Source: CAYREX01 sp964423505 (GTDB lineage: Bacteria; Fermentibacterota; Fermentibacteria; Fermentibacterales; JCC-6). From it: a stretch of 64,000 nucleotides of DNA. Of the stretch, positions 39,313 through 48,884 are shown piece by piece (position 1 is the first letter of the stretch; each line of letters begins with the position of its first letter). The notes below the pieces were generated by a model. It had not been told where the DNA came from, did not search any database, and saw only the letters and a list, made by a program, of their open reading frames with translations. The DNA lies in contig CAYREX010000001.1 in assembly GCA_964423505.1 (NCBI GenBank), positions 301,583 to 365,582 of the forward strand, read 5' to 3'. Position numbers and translations under genes: made by a program.

Positions 39313-41766
39313 ATGAGAGCCTTCGCTTCGATGCCGATCGCCGCGCTTCTTCTCGTAGCCGCCGCCGGCGCCCAGCTGCCCGAGAGCTACGACCTCCGGG
39401 ACGTCGGCGGAGAGAGCTACGTCACCTCTGTGAAGAGCCAGCAGGGCGGCACCTGCTGGACCTTCGGCGCCATGGCGGCCATGGAGGGCAACCTCCTCAT
39501 GACCGGCATCTGGGAGGAGGCGGGCGAGTCGGGCGAGCCGGACCTGGCCGAGTATCACCTCGACTGGTGGAACGGCTTCAACGAGTTCAACAACGACGAC
39601 ATCGAGCCGCCCTTCGGCGGTCTGACCGTCCACATGGGAGGCGACTACCTGGTGACGGAAGCCTACCTGGCCAGGGGCGAGGGCGCGGTTCGGGACGTCG
39701 ACGGCCAGTCCTACTCGTCCCCGCCGGCCCGCCACCTCCCCTCCTACCACCTCTACACGCCCCGCACCATCGCCTGGTACGAGGCCGGGCAGGCCCTGGA
39801 CAACATCGACGAGATAAAGCAGGTCATCATGGACCACGGGGTCATAGGTACCTGCATGTGCTACGACGGCTCCTTCATACAGGACTACATACACTACCAG
39901 CCGCCCTCCAGCTCGCTCGACCCGAACCACGCCGTGGCCATCATCGGCTGGGACGACGACCTGGTCACCCAGGCGCCGGAGCCCGGCGCCTGGCTGTGCA
40001 AGAACAGCTGGGGTACCGGATGGGGCAACGACGGCTACTTCTGGATCTCCTACTACGACAAGCACTGCTGCCAGAACCCCACCATGGGCGCAGTATCGCT
40101 CAGAGACGTCGAGCCGCTGGCCTACGGCAGCATCTACTACCACGACTACCACGGCTGGCGGGACACCCTCCTCACCGCGTCGGAGGCGCTGAACGCGTTC
40201 GAGGCCGAAGGCGACGAGATGCTGGAGGCGGTCAGCTTCATAGTCGCGGAGAACGGCTCCGACTACACCGTGACCGTCTACGGCTCCTTCGACCCGACCT
40301 CCGGCCCTTCGGACGGGCTCGGCTCGGTGAGCGGGACCGCCGGTCATGTCGGCCTCCACACCGTGGACCTCCCCGAGCCGGTGGAGGTGGCTCGGGGGGA
40401 CAGCTTCTTCGTCCACCTGGACGTGGAGGAGGGGGGCCAGGCGTTCGACTGCACCTCCGACGTCCCGGTGCTCCTCGGCGCGCAGTACAGGGTCATAGTC
40501 GAGTCCTCCGCCGAGCCCGGCGAGAGCTTCTTCCCGGACGGCTCCGGCTGGACCGACCTCACCACCGTGGACAGCACGGGGAACTTCTGCATCAAGGCGC
40601 TGGCCAACGGGGCAGGCCTCAGGGTCTCCCCGGCAGGCGGCTTTGAATCCTCCGGCCCGGTCGGCGGACCCTTCGAGCCGGGTGACGCCGAGTACGTGCT
40701 GGAGTTCGGCGGCGAGGGGAGCATCGACTACGAGATAACCACGGAGGGAACGACCGACTGGCTGGAGATATCCGGCGCAACGGGAACCCTCGACGCCTAC
40801 GACCCCACCGAGGTCGGCTTCTCGGTAGCGCCCTGGGCCGACACCCTACCGGCCGGCGCCTACTTCACGAGGGTGCGCTTCACCAACCTGACCACCCACC
40901 AGGGGGACACCTGGCGCGACTTCGTCCTTACGGTGGGCGATCCTACGGTCCAGTACTCCTGGGACATGAGCGAGGACCCGGGCTGGACCGCCGAGGGCGA
41001 CTGGGAGTGGGGCGTGCCCGAGGGGCAGGGAGGCCAGTACGGCAACCCGGACCCGACTGCCGGCTACACGGGAGCGAACGTCTACGGCTACGACCTCTCC
41101 GGCGACTACCCGAACAACCTGCCCGAGACCCACCTGACCACCGACCCGGTGAACCTGAGGGGAAGGCACGACGTCCATCTCCGCTTCAGGCGCTGGCTGG
41201 GCGTGGAGAGTCCGGAGTACGACCACGCCCACGTAAGGCTCAGCACCGACGGCGAGAGCTGGGTCACCGTCTGGTCCAACGAGGACTACGTGGAGGACGA
41301 CGACTGGGTACTCTGCGACATCGACATCTCCGACTGGGCGGACAACTGCCCGGAGGTCTGGATCCGCTGGACCATGGGCACCACCGACCAGGGATGGCGC
41401 TACTGCGGCTGGAACCTGGACGACGTGGAGATAACAGCCGTGGCCCAGGCCGGTGCCGGCGGACAGGGCGGGCCCGGCCCGTTCATGACGGTGGGCCTCC
41501 CCTACCCGAACCCGGCTTCGGGAGGAAGCGTGACGGTACCGTTCGCCGTCGGCGAGGCGGGACACGTGGAGGTGAGCGTCTTCGACCTCTCGGGCAGGCT
41601 GGTGGCGACGCCGCTCTCGGGAGAGCGCGCCTCGGGCGAGCACTCCGCGGTATGGGACGGCAAGTCCGGTGGCGTCCCGGCCCCGCCCGGGGTCTACTTC
41701 ATAAGGGTCTCGGCGCCTTCGGGCTCCGCGGTCCGCAGGATGGTGATGACCGGGGGGGGGCTCTAG
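39313..41766 (+). CDS. Secreted papain-like (C1) cysteine protease with FlgD-type C-terminal domain
   Basis: 817 residues from ATG 39313, with GGAGCC upstream and signal peptide MRAFASMPIAALLLVAAAGA. The protease domain follows directly without a propeptide: Cys48 in SQQGGTCWTFG, His in DPNHAVAIIGWDDD and Asn in CKNSWGTGWGNDGYF complete the triad. Next come a beta domain, an Ig-like linker and a MAM/jelly-roll-like segment (WDMSEDPGWTAEGDWEW). The last ~90 residues are a sorting-type Ig domain (VEVSVFDLSGRLVATPL, PPGVYFIRVSA). It probably degrades external protein at the surface. The lack of an inhibitory propeptide is unusual for secreted C1 enzymes. Confidence 0.88.
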   Translation: MRAFASMPIAALLLVAAAGAQLPESYDLRDVGGESYVTSVKSQQGGTCWTFGAMAAMEGNLLMTGIWEEAGESGEPDLAEYHLDWWNGFNEFNNDDIEPPFGGLTVHMGGDYLVTEAYLARGEGAVRDVDGQSYSSPPARHLPSYHLYTPRTIAWYEAGQALDNIDEIKQVIMDHGVIGTCMCYDGSFIQDYIHYQPPSSSLDPNHAVAIIGWDDDLVTQAPEPGAWLCKNSWGTGWGNDGYFWISYYDKHCCQNPTMGAVSLRDVEPLAYGSIYYHDYHGWRDTLLTASEALNAFEAEGDEMLEAVSFIVAENGSDYTVTVYGSFDPTSGPSDGLGSVSGTAGHVGLHTVDLPEPVEVARGDSFFVHLDVEEGGQAFDCTSDVPVLLGAQYRVIVESSAEPGESFFPDGSGWTDLTTVDSTGNFCIKALANGAGLRVSPAGGFESSGPVGGPFEPGDAEYVLEFGGEGSIDYEITTEGTTDWLEISGATGTLDAYDPTEVGFSVAPWADTLPAGAYFTRVRFTNLTTHQGDTWRDFVLTVGDPTVQYSWDMSEDPGWTAEGDWEWGVPEGQGGQYGNPDPTAGYTGANVYGYDLSGDYPNNLPETHLTTDPVNLRGRHDVHLRFRRWLGVESPEYDHAHVRLSTDGESWVTVWSNEDYVEDDDWVLCDIDISDWADNCPEVWIRWTMGTTDQGWRYCGWNLDDVEITAVAQAGAGGQGGPGPFMTVGLPYPNPASGGSVTVPFAVGEAGHVEVSVFDLSGRLVATPLSGERASGEHSAVWDGKSGGVPAPPGVYFIRVSAPSGSAVRRMVMTGGGL

Positions 41767-41770
41767 CGGC

Positions 41771-43123
41771 TCACTCCGGGTCCGCCCCCAGGAGCTCGGT
41801 GACCTGCTCCAGCCTCAGGCGGAGCATGTCGCCGCTCGCCGCCTCCACCACCAGACGGAGGTAGGGCTCGGTGTTCGAGGGGCGCACGTTCAGCCACCAG
41901 TCGGCGAACTCCAGCCTGTAGCCGTCGAAATCGCAGAGGGCGAGCGGCTCAGCCCGGGCGGTGAAGTAGGCGACCAGCCGGTCCATCGCGGCCTCCTTCT
42001 CCTCTATGCGGAAGTTCACCTCACCGGAGTTGGCGTAGGGGGAGAGCGCATCCACGAGCTCCGAGAAGCGTCCTCCACCGCGCTTCAGCTTCGCCGCCTG
42101 CGACAGTACCCGGAGCGCCGCCAGCATCCCGGAGTCGCAGCAGAAGAACTCGCCGAAGTAGTAGTGCCCCGCCAGCTCTCCACCGTAGAGTGCGCCGAGC
42201 TCCCGCATCTTGGCCTTGGCGTGGGAGTGGCCGACCTTCCACATGAACGGCTCCCCGCCGAGCCCCCGTATGGCCTCGATGACCGCCCGGGAGGTCCTCA
42301 CGTCGTGCAGGACCGTCCCCCCGGAGCCTCTCCCCAGGTAGTGCGGCGCGAGGACGGCGGTGATGATGTCCGGCCTGACGAAGCGCCCCATCTCGTCCAC
42401 GAACATCACCCTGTCGCCGTCCCCGTCGAACACGACGCCGATGTCAAGCCCCTCCCGCAGGACCATCTCCTTCAGGTCGGCCAGGTTGGCCTCCACCAGC
42501 GGGTTCGGGGGGTGGTTCGGGAAGTCTCCGTCCGGCTCCTCGTAGATGTAGAGCCTCCCCTCGCCGTCACCCAGCACATCCCTAGCTATGAGGCCGGCCA
42601 TCCCGTTCCCGCAGTCCACCCCGAACCGGAGGCCGTCGAGGTCACCCCGCTCCCGCAGCATGAAGTCGACGTAGCGCTCACGGAAGCCCTCCACCTCGCG
42701 CACCCGGCCGCGCTCCCGGACCGGCGGCGGCTGCTCCCCACGGACCATCGCCTCCAGCTCCGCCAGACCGCTGTCGTAGCCGACCGGCACGGCCTCTCTC
42801 CGCGAGACCTTGAGGCCGTTGTACTCCGGCGGATTGTGGGAGGCGGTTATCTGGACCGACGCGCCGTAGCCGCCGGTGGCCGTGGCGAAGTAGACCATAG
42901 GCGTGGTGGCCGCCCCCATGGAGGCCAAGTCGGCGCCGGAGTCGGTTATCCCTCGGCAGAGGGCGTCCAGCATCTCCGGCGTGGACCTCCTGCAGTCGTG
43001 GCCCACCAGCACCTCTCTGGCGGAGAGGAGCTCCGGCAGGCGATAGCCGATCCTGTAGACCAGCCCGGCATCCAAGTCGCTCCCCCAGACACCCCTTATA
43101 TCGTAGGACTTGAAGGCTCCCAT
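41771..43123 (-). CDS. Phosphomannomutase/phosphoglucomutase
   Basis: 450 residues, full length for the alpha-D-phosphohexomutase family. The phosphoserine is Ser95 in TASHNPPEYNG, and the metal loop is DGDGDR. The sugar-binding loop reads GGELAGHYYF and the phosphate-binding loop RPSNTEPYLR. It interconverts hexose 1- and 6-phosphates for nucleotide-sugar synthesis. The start is at 43123, where MGAFKSYDIRG aligns with the family; upstream in-frame sequence is antisense-like and belongs to another gene. The stop faces the protease stop four bases away. Confidence 0.9.
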   Translation of the reverse strand: MGAFKSYDIRGVWGSDLDAGLVYRIGYRLPELLSAREVLVGHDCRRSTPEMLDALCRGITDSGADLASMGAATTPMVYFATATGGYGASVQITASHNPPEYNGLKVSRREAVPVGYDSGLAELEAMVRGEQPPPVRERGRVREVEGFRERYVDFMLRERGDLDGLRFGVDCGNGMAGLIARDVLGDGEGRLYIYEEPDGDFPNHPPNPLVEANLADLKEMVLREGLDIGVVFDGDGDRVMFVDEMGRFVRPDIITAVLAPHYLGRGSGGTVLHDVRTSRAVIEAIRGLGGEPFMWKVGHSHAKAKMRELGALYGGELAGHYYFGEFFCCDSGMLAALRVLSQAAKLKRGGGRFSELVDALSPYANSGEVNFRIEEKEAAMDRLVAYFTARAEPLALCDFDGYRLEFADWWLNVRPSNTEPYLRLVVEAASGDMLRLRLEQVTELLGADPE

Positions 43124-43125
43124 AA

Positions 43126-44277
43126 TCACTCCCCCGTTGTGACGCCGGCGGCGGCACTCCTTGCGCTCTTCAGCATGCCCAGGACGGTGAAGACGCCCAG
43201 GACCACCGGCACGTAGAGCAGGAAGAACCGCTGCAGCAGGGTAAAGACAGGTATCATGGCGCCGGCGAGCATGGTGCTCATCAGCATGGCGGTGGTGACC
43301 TCGGCGACTCCGCTGGCACCGGGGCTCGGGGAGAAGTACGCGATGAAGTAGACCACCATGTGCACCGCCACGAGGTCCGTGTACGGGCCCTCGCCTCCTA
43401 TTCCGAGCATTATGAAGTAGGCCATGGTGAACTTCGTGAGGTAGAGCAGCGCCGTAATCAGCATGCTCTGCGCCACCACGACCGGCTTGCGTCTCAGGAA
43501 GAAGATGCAGGTCCGCCTGTAGCTCTCGACGAAGCCCGTGAACCAGGCCCTCAGCTTCACCACGGTCCTCTCCAGCCTCCGGAACCTGGCCAGCGCACCG
43601 GTGAGGAAGCGGAAGATCCTGTCGAAGACACCCGGCCTCACAAGCGCTACCACTACCCAGCAGAGCTGCAGGGAGAACACTATCAGGGCTGCGGTCACAA
43701 GCCCCCTCAGGGTGGGGCTCACCCTTTCGCCCAGGAGGGATAGCGAGGCGGCAGCGCCAAGCACGAAGACCACGATGGTCGATAGGAAGTTGATGACGCC
43801 GATGGCCATTCCCTCCGCTACGGAGACCCCTGCTCGATGCAGTACGTACAGCTGTGCAGGTCCGCCACCGGTCTGGGAGGGGGTGATGGCTCCCATGAAG
43901 ATGTTGGCCAGGTTGGCCCGGAAGCTCACCCACTGCGATACCGCCGGGTGCGTCTTCCTGACGAAGACGTGTATCCGCTGCCCGCCCAGCCAGAGGTCGA
44001 GGGCGGAGAAAGGCAGTATGAGGGCCAGGTATGCCGGCCGGAGGCTGGTGAGCGCGCCTATCGACGAGCCGGTCTCGGTGTACAGGAAGACCCCGGCCAG
44101 GGCTACGACGGTTATCAGGAGGAAGAGCAGCATCCCCCGCCGGATGGTCCTCCTGTTGAAGACCTTCTCTAGAGAGAGGGAGTCGTCATCGGTGCCGGGG
44201 GACGGCTCGGCAGGGAGCCTGCTCTCACCGCACGCCCCCGGCGGGTCGACCCCCGGTCTCCCGCAGCTCTCTCCCAT
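43126..44277 (-). CDS. Lysylphosphatidylglycerol synthase transmembrane-type (UPF0104/AglD-like) protein
   Basis: 383 residues with about eight membrane helices after a ~45-residue polar N-terminus. NIFMGAITPSQTGGGPAQLYVLHRAGVS and FSPSPGASGVAEVTTAM are the two signature loops of the family, which includes MprF flippase domains and archaeal AglD. It probably handles lipid-linked sugars or aminoacyl lipids. Two bases separate it from the phosphohexomutase gene, so cell-envelope glycan assembly is a reasonable joint role (inference). The long N-terminus could mean a later start. Confidence 0.8.
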   Translation of the reverse strand: MGESCGRPGVDPPGACGESRLPAEPSPGTDDDSLSLEKVFNRRTIRRGMLLFLLITVVALAGVFLYTETGSSIGALTSLRPAYLALILPFSALDLWLGGQRIHVFVRKTHPAVSQWVSFRANLANIFMGAITPSQTGGGPAQLYVLHRAGVSVAEGMAIGVINFLSTIVVFVLGAAASLSLLGERVSPTLRGLVTAALIVFSLQLCWVVVALVRPGVFDRIFRFLTGALARFRRLERTVVKLRAWFTGFVESYRRTCIFFLRRKPVVVAQSMLITALLYLTKFTMAYFIMLGIGGEGPYTDLVAVHMVVYFIAYFSPSPGASGVAEVTTAMLMSTMLAGAMIPVFTLLQRFFLLYVPVVLGVFTVLGMLKSARSAAAGVTTGE

Positions 44278-44318
44278 TCCCGGTCGGCCTGAGCCCGCTC
44301 AGCCCTCCCGGCTCACCA

Positions 44319-45131
44319 TCACCACGAGGATTTGATGGCGCCCCAGGTTGTCATCTCCAGAGAGACCCAGGGCTCCGGCGTGGCGGTCGTCTCCCAGAGG
44401 ACGTACCTGTTGTCGTAGGCGGTGAAGGATGGCGCGGCGCCCGGGTTGCTCTGTACCGCCACAGCCTCGTTGAGCCCGGCGAAGCCGTCGGGGACCGCCC
44501 AGGTGTAGACCCACCTGGCCTCGTTGTTGCCCCAGCTGTCCGAGTAGGTGAAGTAGTCCTGCAGGACGAGGGTGTACCACCAGTCATCGCCGGAGGCGGG
44601 GACCTTCAGCCTGCCCTCGCCGACCACGCTGACGGTATGTGCCTCGTTCACGTTCACCGGCAGCCCGGCTATCTCGTAGCTGTAGGTGTAGGACGAGCTC
44701 CAGGAGTCGCCGACCGAGAAGGGGAAGACGAAGACGTTCCTGGTCGGGGCGAAGACCGCGGTTATCTCGTAGCCCATGGCGGTGGTGTTCCAGCCGTACT
44801 GCACCGCATTGTTGCCATTCAGGGAGAAGTAGCTGTACTGGGGCTGCTGACCCGGCTGCGAGAATACCTCGCAGTAGTCCGCCTGCGGGAAGCTGCTCGC
44901 CCCCGGATGTCCGGCGGGAGTGGCCACGGTGACCGTCGCCTGGCTGCCGCCGGAGACCGAGGAGAAGTCCCAGGAGTCCTCGTTCTCGTCCCAGCCGGCC
45001 CAGGTCCCTCCCGGCGAGACATCGTAGGTTGCCTCCAGCCCGTACTCCACGTTGAAGTCGTCAACCTCCATGGTCAGCGCCAGAGATGCCGCCGGCAGCA
45101 GCAGGAAAACGAAGATGCGTGCGTATCTCAT
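44319..45131 (-). CDS. Secreted protein with TWGxIK-type tail, unrelated body
   Basis: 270 residues: signal peptide MRYARIFVFLLLPAASLA, AAAGGAGG before ATG. The body is beta-rich and not clearly homologous to the three TWGxIK paralogues (WDFSSVSGGSQATVTV, FPFSVGDSWSSSYTYSYEIAG), yet it ends SLEMTTWGAIKSSW. Shared tail on a different body is the best evidence that the tail is a signal and not part of the propeller. Function unknown. A perfect TATAAT lies 25 bases upstream of the start. Confidence 0.72.
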   Translation of the reverse strand: MRYARIFVFLLLPAASLALTMEVDDFNVEYGLEATYDVSPGGTWAGWDENEDSWDFSSVSGGSQATVTVATPAGHPGASSFPQADYCEVFSQPGQQPQYSYFSLNGNNAVQYGWNTTAMGYEITAVFAPTRNVFVFPFSVGDSWSSSYTYSYEIAGLPVNVNEAHTVSVVGEGRLKVPASGDDWWYTLVLQDYFTYSDSWGNNEARWVYTWAVPDGFAGLNEAVAVQSNPGAAPSFTAYDNRYVLWETTATPEPWVSLEMTTWGAIKSSW

Positions 45132-45155
45132 GCTTCCTCCTTTCTTTCGGAGACG

Positions 45156-45161
45156 ATTATA
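45156..45161 (-). promoter_or_regulatory. -10 element of the 44319-45131 gene
   Basis: Leftward TATAAT matches the sigma-70 consensus exactly; the -35 region 17 bases away (TTTCGC) is poor. The transcript leader would be about 20 bases. Confidence 0.5.
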
Positions 45162-45200
45162 CGAGCGGACCCGCGCCGGCGAAAGAAGCCCGGGGCGGGC

Positions 45201-47939
45201 TCATTCGGTCATGACACGGGCCATGACCCGGCGCAGGGTAGCTATCCTGAACGGCTTGGGCAGCCGGCCGGAGAAGCCGTGCTCCCGGTAGTCGGACATG
45301 ACGGCGTCCCCGGAGTAGCCGCTCGTGACGATGGTCCTCACGCCGGACTCGCGCTCCCTCAGCCGGGCCAGGGTCTCGACCCCCCCCATGCCCCCCGGGA
45401 CGGTCAGGTCCATTATCACTACGTCGTACGGCTCTCCGTCGGCCATGGCCCTGTCGTACTCCGAGAGCGCCTCGGCCCCGTCTGCGCATGCCCGGTAGCG
45501 GTAGCCGAGCTGCTCCAGCATCCCGGTCAGGACCTCCCTGACCAGCGGCTCGTCGTCCATGACGAGGACATTCACCTGCGAAGGGTCGAGGCCGTCAGGG
45601 GTCTCCGGGAGAGTCTCGGGCGGCCGCACGGAGCCGACCGGGAGGTAGACCGACATCAGGGCGCCGCCCCCGCCGCCGGAGCCTATCCTTATCGTCCCCC
45701 CGTGCCTGGAGATCACCGAGTAGCTCATGGCCAGCCCCAGGCCGGAGCCACCGGGCCTGGTGGTGTAGTAGGGGTTGAAGACCCTGCCCCGGTCCTCCTC
45801 CGGTATCCCCGGCCCCTCGTCGGCTATGCCGATGACCACGTAGCGCCCCGCCTCCAGGCCGGGTACATCCCCCCCTCCCAGCTCCAGCGGCTCCGCGGAG
45901 ACGCTCACGGTGCCTCCCTCCGGCATGAACTGCCTGGCGTTCATGAGGATGTTCTGGAGCGCCCTGTAGACCTGTACGAAGTCGGCCTCAACCTGGGGGA
46001 GGTCATCGGGCACGTCGAACTCAGCCCTCACGTTCGAGCCGCGGAGCACGAACTCCACGACCTCCCTCAGCATCCCGGGCAGCTCCAGGGACTCCTTGAC
46101 CGGTGCTCCCCCTGCGGAGAAGGTGAGCAGCTGCCTGGTGAGGGTCTCCGCCTCTCCGGTTGCCCGCTCCGCCCTCTCCAGGTGCTCCCGGTCGACCCTC
46201 CCACCACCGTCCAGCTCTTCCAGCGCCAGCGATATGTTGCCCGCTATGCCGGTGAGGATGTTGTTGAAGTCGTGGGCTATACCGCCGGCAAGGATGCCCA
46301 GGGACTCCAGGTTTGCGGCCTGCTGCAGCTCCCTCTCGGCCCTCCGGGTCTCGGTCACGTCCCGTATGATGCCCTCGATGTACCGGATGCGTCCCTCCTC
46401 GTCCCGGACCGCCCTGGAGGAGAGAGACGCGAGGAAGGTCGAGCCGTCGGGCCGCCTCAGCTCGGTCTCGAAGGAGTCGACGTCCTCCTCCGCCCGCAGC
46501 TTGCCCAGGAGCTTCTCCCTGTCCGAGGAGTCGACGTAGAGGGAGCTGACGGTCAGCTGCTCCATCTGTTCGGGGCTCTCTATCCTGAGGAGCCGGTACG
46601 TCTCCGGGTTGCATGAGATGATGCGTCCGTCACCCACCACGCTGGACCTGTAGACGGCGACCGGCACGTTGTCCGCCAGCTCGCGGTACTGCTCGATGCT
46701 CTGCTGGAGCCTCTCCCTGGTCCTCAGTATCTCGGTGAGGTCCAGGGTGAGCACTATGACCTTGTCCACCGCACCTGACTCGTCCTCAATAGCGTAGAAA
46801 TGCTGGGCTATCCACTCGGCGCCGTCCGGGGCCGGTTGGGGTATCCGGAGCCTGGGGATGTGGTACTCCCCTCCCTCGCGGTAGACCCTCTCGACTCCCT
46901 CCCGATGCTCGCCGAGGTAATCGTCCCTCCGGTCGAGCCGGAGCTGCTCCCTCTCGAACATCAGCTCCCTCTGGGCATCCTCTGTCTTGCTCCAGATGCT
47001 CCGCCAGGCGGCGTTGGCCATGAGGAGAGTACCCCTGGAGTCACGGACGGAGATGCCAACCGGAGAGCTGTCGACTATGGTCCTCAGCAGCTTGAGGCTC
47101 TCCCGCTGCTCCCTCTCCGCCCGTCTCCTCTGGGATATGTCCCTGATCGCCGTCAGGACCGCTCCGCTCCCCCTGTACCGGATGGCTACCGAGGAGAGCT
47201 CCCCGATGAACTCGCCGCTCCTGGCCAGCACTCCGGCCTCCAGCAGGCCGGTGTGCCTGTTCCCCTCCGAGATGGCCTCGGTCACCTCCATGACCGCCGC
47301 CCTGTCCCCCGGCACGAAGAGCTCGAGAGGGTTCATCGCGTAGATGTCCTCGCGGGAGTATCCTGTCATCTCGCAGAAGGTGGAGTTGACGAAGTGCACC
47401 CTTCCCCCGCGGGATATGATGATGCCGTCCCTGGTGTTCTCCACCACGGCACGGTAGCGCTCCTCGCTCTCCGCGGTCCTGTGCTGGGCCCGGACGACCT
47501 CGGAGAGGTCCGTCAGGGCGACTATCCTCTCCCGGGTTCCCGGTATCATCCCCACGTTGGCCTGGACGTAGGTGGACCTGCCGTCTGCGGATACGAACCT
47601 GAAGCTGTAGGTCGACGGCACGCGCGAAGGGTCCCGACCCCTCTCCCGGAAGTAGCCCCGGAGGCGCTGGAGGTCCTCTTCCGCCACGAAGCGCTGCCAG
47701 TTCTCCCGGTCGACGAGCTCACCCCTGGAGAGCCCGGAGAGCTCCTGGAAGCGCTGGCTGCATTCACGGACGGTTCCGTCGTCGTCGAGTACCACGAGTG
47801 GGGTACCGGTGTGCCTGAAGAGGCTGCCGAACCTCGCCTCGTACCCCCTGACGGAGCTCTCCAGCTCCTCTACCCGGCGGCGCAGGCGCTCCAGCTCTGC
47901 CTCCTGCCCCGACGCTCCCGCGGGGGACGGTTCGGTCAA
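45201..47939 (-). CDS. Hybrid sensor histidine kinase with PAS domains and receiver
   Basis: 912 residues from TTG 47939, which has GGAGG five bases upstream; an earlier in-frame start would overlap the transporter gene. A short coiled coil (ELERLRRRVEELESSV) leads into four PAS-type sensor modules over ~30-535. Then come a HisKA-like dimer domain with His ~556 in GGIAHDFNN, an ATPase domain (NILMNARQF N box, DEGPGIP, GSGLGLAM) and a receiver from ~789 with Asp ~844 in VVIMDLTVPGG. There are no membrane helices, so it senses a cytoplasmic signal such as redox or a ligand. The output partner is not in the window. Confidence 0.9.
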   Translation of the reverse strand: MTEPSPAGASGQEAELERLRRRVEELESSVRGYEARFGSLFRHTGTPLVVLDDDGTVRECSQRFQELSGLSRGELVDRENWQRFVAEEDLQRLRGYFRERGRDPSRVPSTYSFRFVSADGRSTYVQANVGMIPGTRERIVALTDLSEVVRAQHRTAESEERYRAVVENTRDGIIISRGGRVHFVNSTFCEMTGYSREDIYAMNPLELFVPGDRAAVMEVTEAISEGNRHTGLLEAGVLARSGEFIGELSSVAIRYRGSGAVLTAIRDISQRRRAEREQRESLKLLRTIVDSSPVGISVRDSRGTLLMANAAWRSIWSKTEDAQRELMFEREQLRLDRRDDYLGEHREGVERVYREGGEYHIPRLRIPQPAPDGAEWIAQHFYAIEDESGAVDKVIVLTLDLTEILRTRERLQQSIEQYRELADNVPVAVYRSSVVGDGRIISCNPETYRLLRIESPEQMEQLTVSSLYVDSSDREKLLGKLRAEEDVDSFETELRRPDGSTFLASLSSRAVRDEEGRIRYIEGIIRDVTETRRAERELQQAANLESLGILAGGIAHDFNNILTGIAGNISLALEELDGGGRVDREHLERAERATGEAETLTRQLLTFSAGGAPVKESLELPGMLREVVEFVLRGSNVRAEFDVPDDLPQVEADFVQVYRALQNILMNARQFMPEGGTVSVSAEPLELGGGDVPGLEAGRYVVIGIADEGPGIPEEDRGRVFNPYYTTRPGGSGLGLAMSYSVISRHGGTIRIGSGGGGGALMSVYLPVGSVRPPETLPETPDGLDPSQVNVLVMDDEPLVREVLTGMLEQLGYRYRACADGAEALSEYDRAMADGEPYDVVIMDLTVPGGMGGVETLARLRERESGVRTIVTSGYSGDAVMSDYREHGFSGRLPKPFRIATLRRVMARVMTE

Positions 47940-47955
47940 GCGCGCCTCCTCTCCA

Positions 47956-48879
47956 TCATGGTAAGATAGCCTGTCTCCGGGCCGGCTGAAAACCGCCCGC
48001 CCCCCCGATTGCAGCCAGTACCATACCAACCAGCATCAGGGAGCATCCGATCAGACCCGCAAGCGGTATCCTCTCGCCGAGCAGGAGCGCTCCGCCGATG
48101 GCGGCGAAGACCGCTTCCAGGCTCATCACGACCGCGGCTGCAGAGGGCCTGACCCTCCGCTGGGCCACGACCTGGAGGGTGAAGGCCACACCGACCGACA
48201 CCAACCCGCTGTAGAGGAGCGCCGCCGACGCGGCAAGCGGGGCGGCGGGACGGCCGGTCTCGAAGAGCAGGAACGCGCACGCGCTGAGGAGCGCGCATGT
48301 GGCGAACTGCACCGCCGCCAGGCGAAGCGGCGGATGCCTCGGTGAGAGCCTGTCCAGGAGCAGTATGTGGAGCGACCAGAAGAGAGCTCCGGCCAGGACC
48401 AGCATGTCCCCGGATGCCATCCGGCCGGAGCCGGAGGTGGTCAGCAGGTAGAGGCCGGCAGCCGCTGCCGCGGCTCCGATCACTTCCCTTCGGGAGGGCG
48501 CCCTCCCCACCAGGCTACCCATGAGAGGCACCATGACCAGATAGAGTCCCGTCACGAAACCGGCGTTCCCGGCATCGGTGTACTGGAGCCCCGCCTGCTG
48601 CAGGGAAGCCCCTGCGAACAGAGCCGTACCGGCCATGACACCGTGGCGCAGGAGTCCTCCGCTCCCGCGGCTCCCCCCGATGGCAATGGGGAGGAGGACG
48701 GCGGAGCCCAGAGCGAACCTGATCGCGTTGAAGAGGAACGGTCCCATATGGCTCATGCCGCTCCGCTGCGCGACGAAGGACATCCCCCAGATGGCGGCAG
48801 TGAGGAGCAGCAACAGGCTGTTGCGACCCTCGCCCGCAGCTATCCGCTCCACTTTCGGCGCGGCCGGCCCTGCGGGCAT
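47956..48879 (-). CDS. EamA/DMT-family transporter
   Basis: 307 residues with ten helices in two EamA repeats: AAIWGMSFVAQRSG begins the first and the second repeat follows ALFWSLHILLLD. Such proteins export amino acids, nucleotides or other metabolites. The start follows the upstream TMEM175-like gene by 5 bases; the kinase start is 16 bases downstream, so all three are one operon. Substrate unknown. Confidence 0.83.
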   Translation of the reverse strand: MPAGPAAPKVERIAAGEGRNSLLLLLTAAIWGMSFVAQRSGMSHMGPFLFNAIRFALGSAVLLPIAIGGSRGSGGLLRHGVMAGTALFAGASLQQAGLQYTDAGNAGFVTGLYLVMVPLMGSLVGRAPSRREVIGAAAAAAGLYLLTTSGSGRMASGDMLVLAGALFWSLHILLLDRLSPRHPPLRLAAVQFATCALLSACAFLLFETGRPAAPLAASAALLYSGLVSVGVAFTLQVVAQRRVRPSAAAVVMSLEAVFAAIGGALLLGERIPLAGLIGCSLMLVGMVLAAIGGAGGFQPARRQAILP

Positions 48880-48884
48880 CCCCC

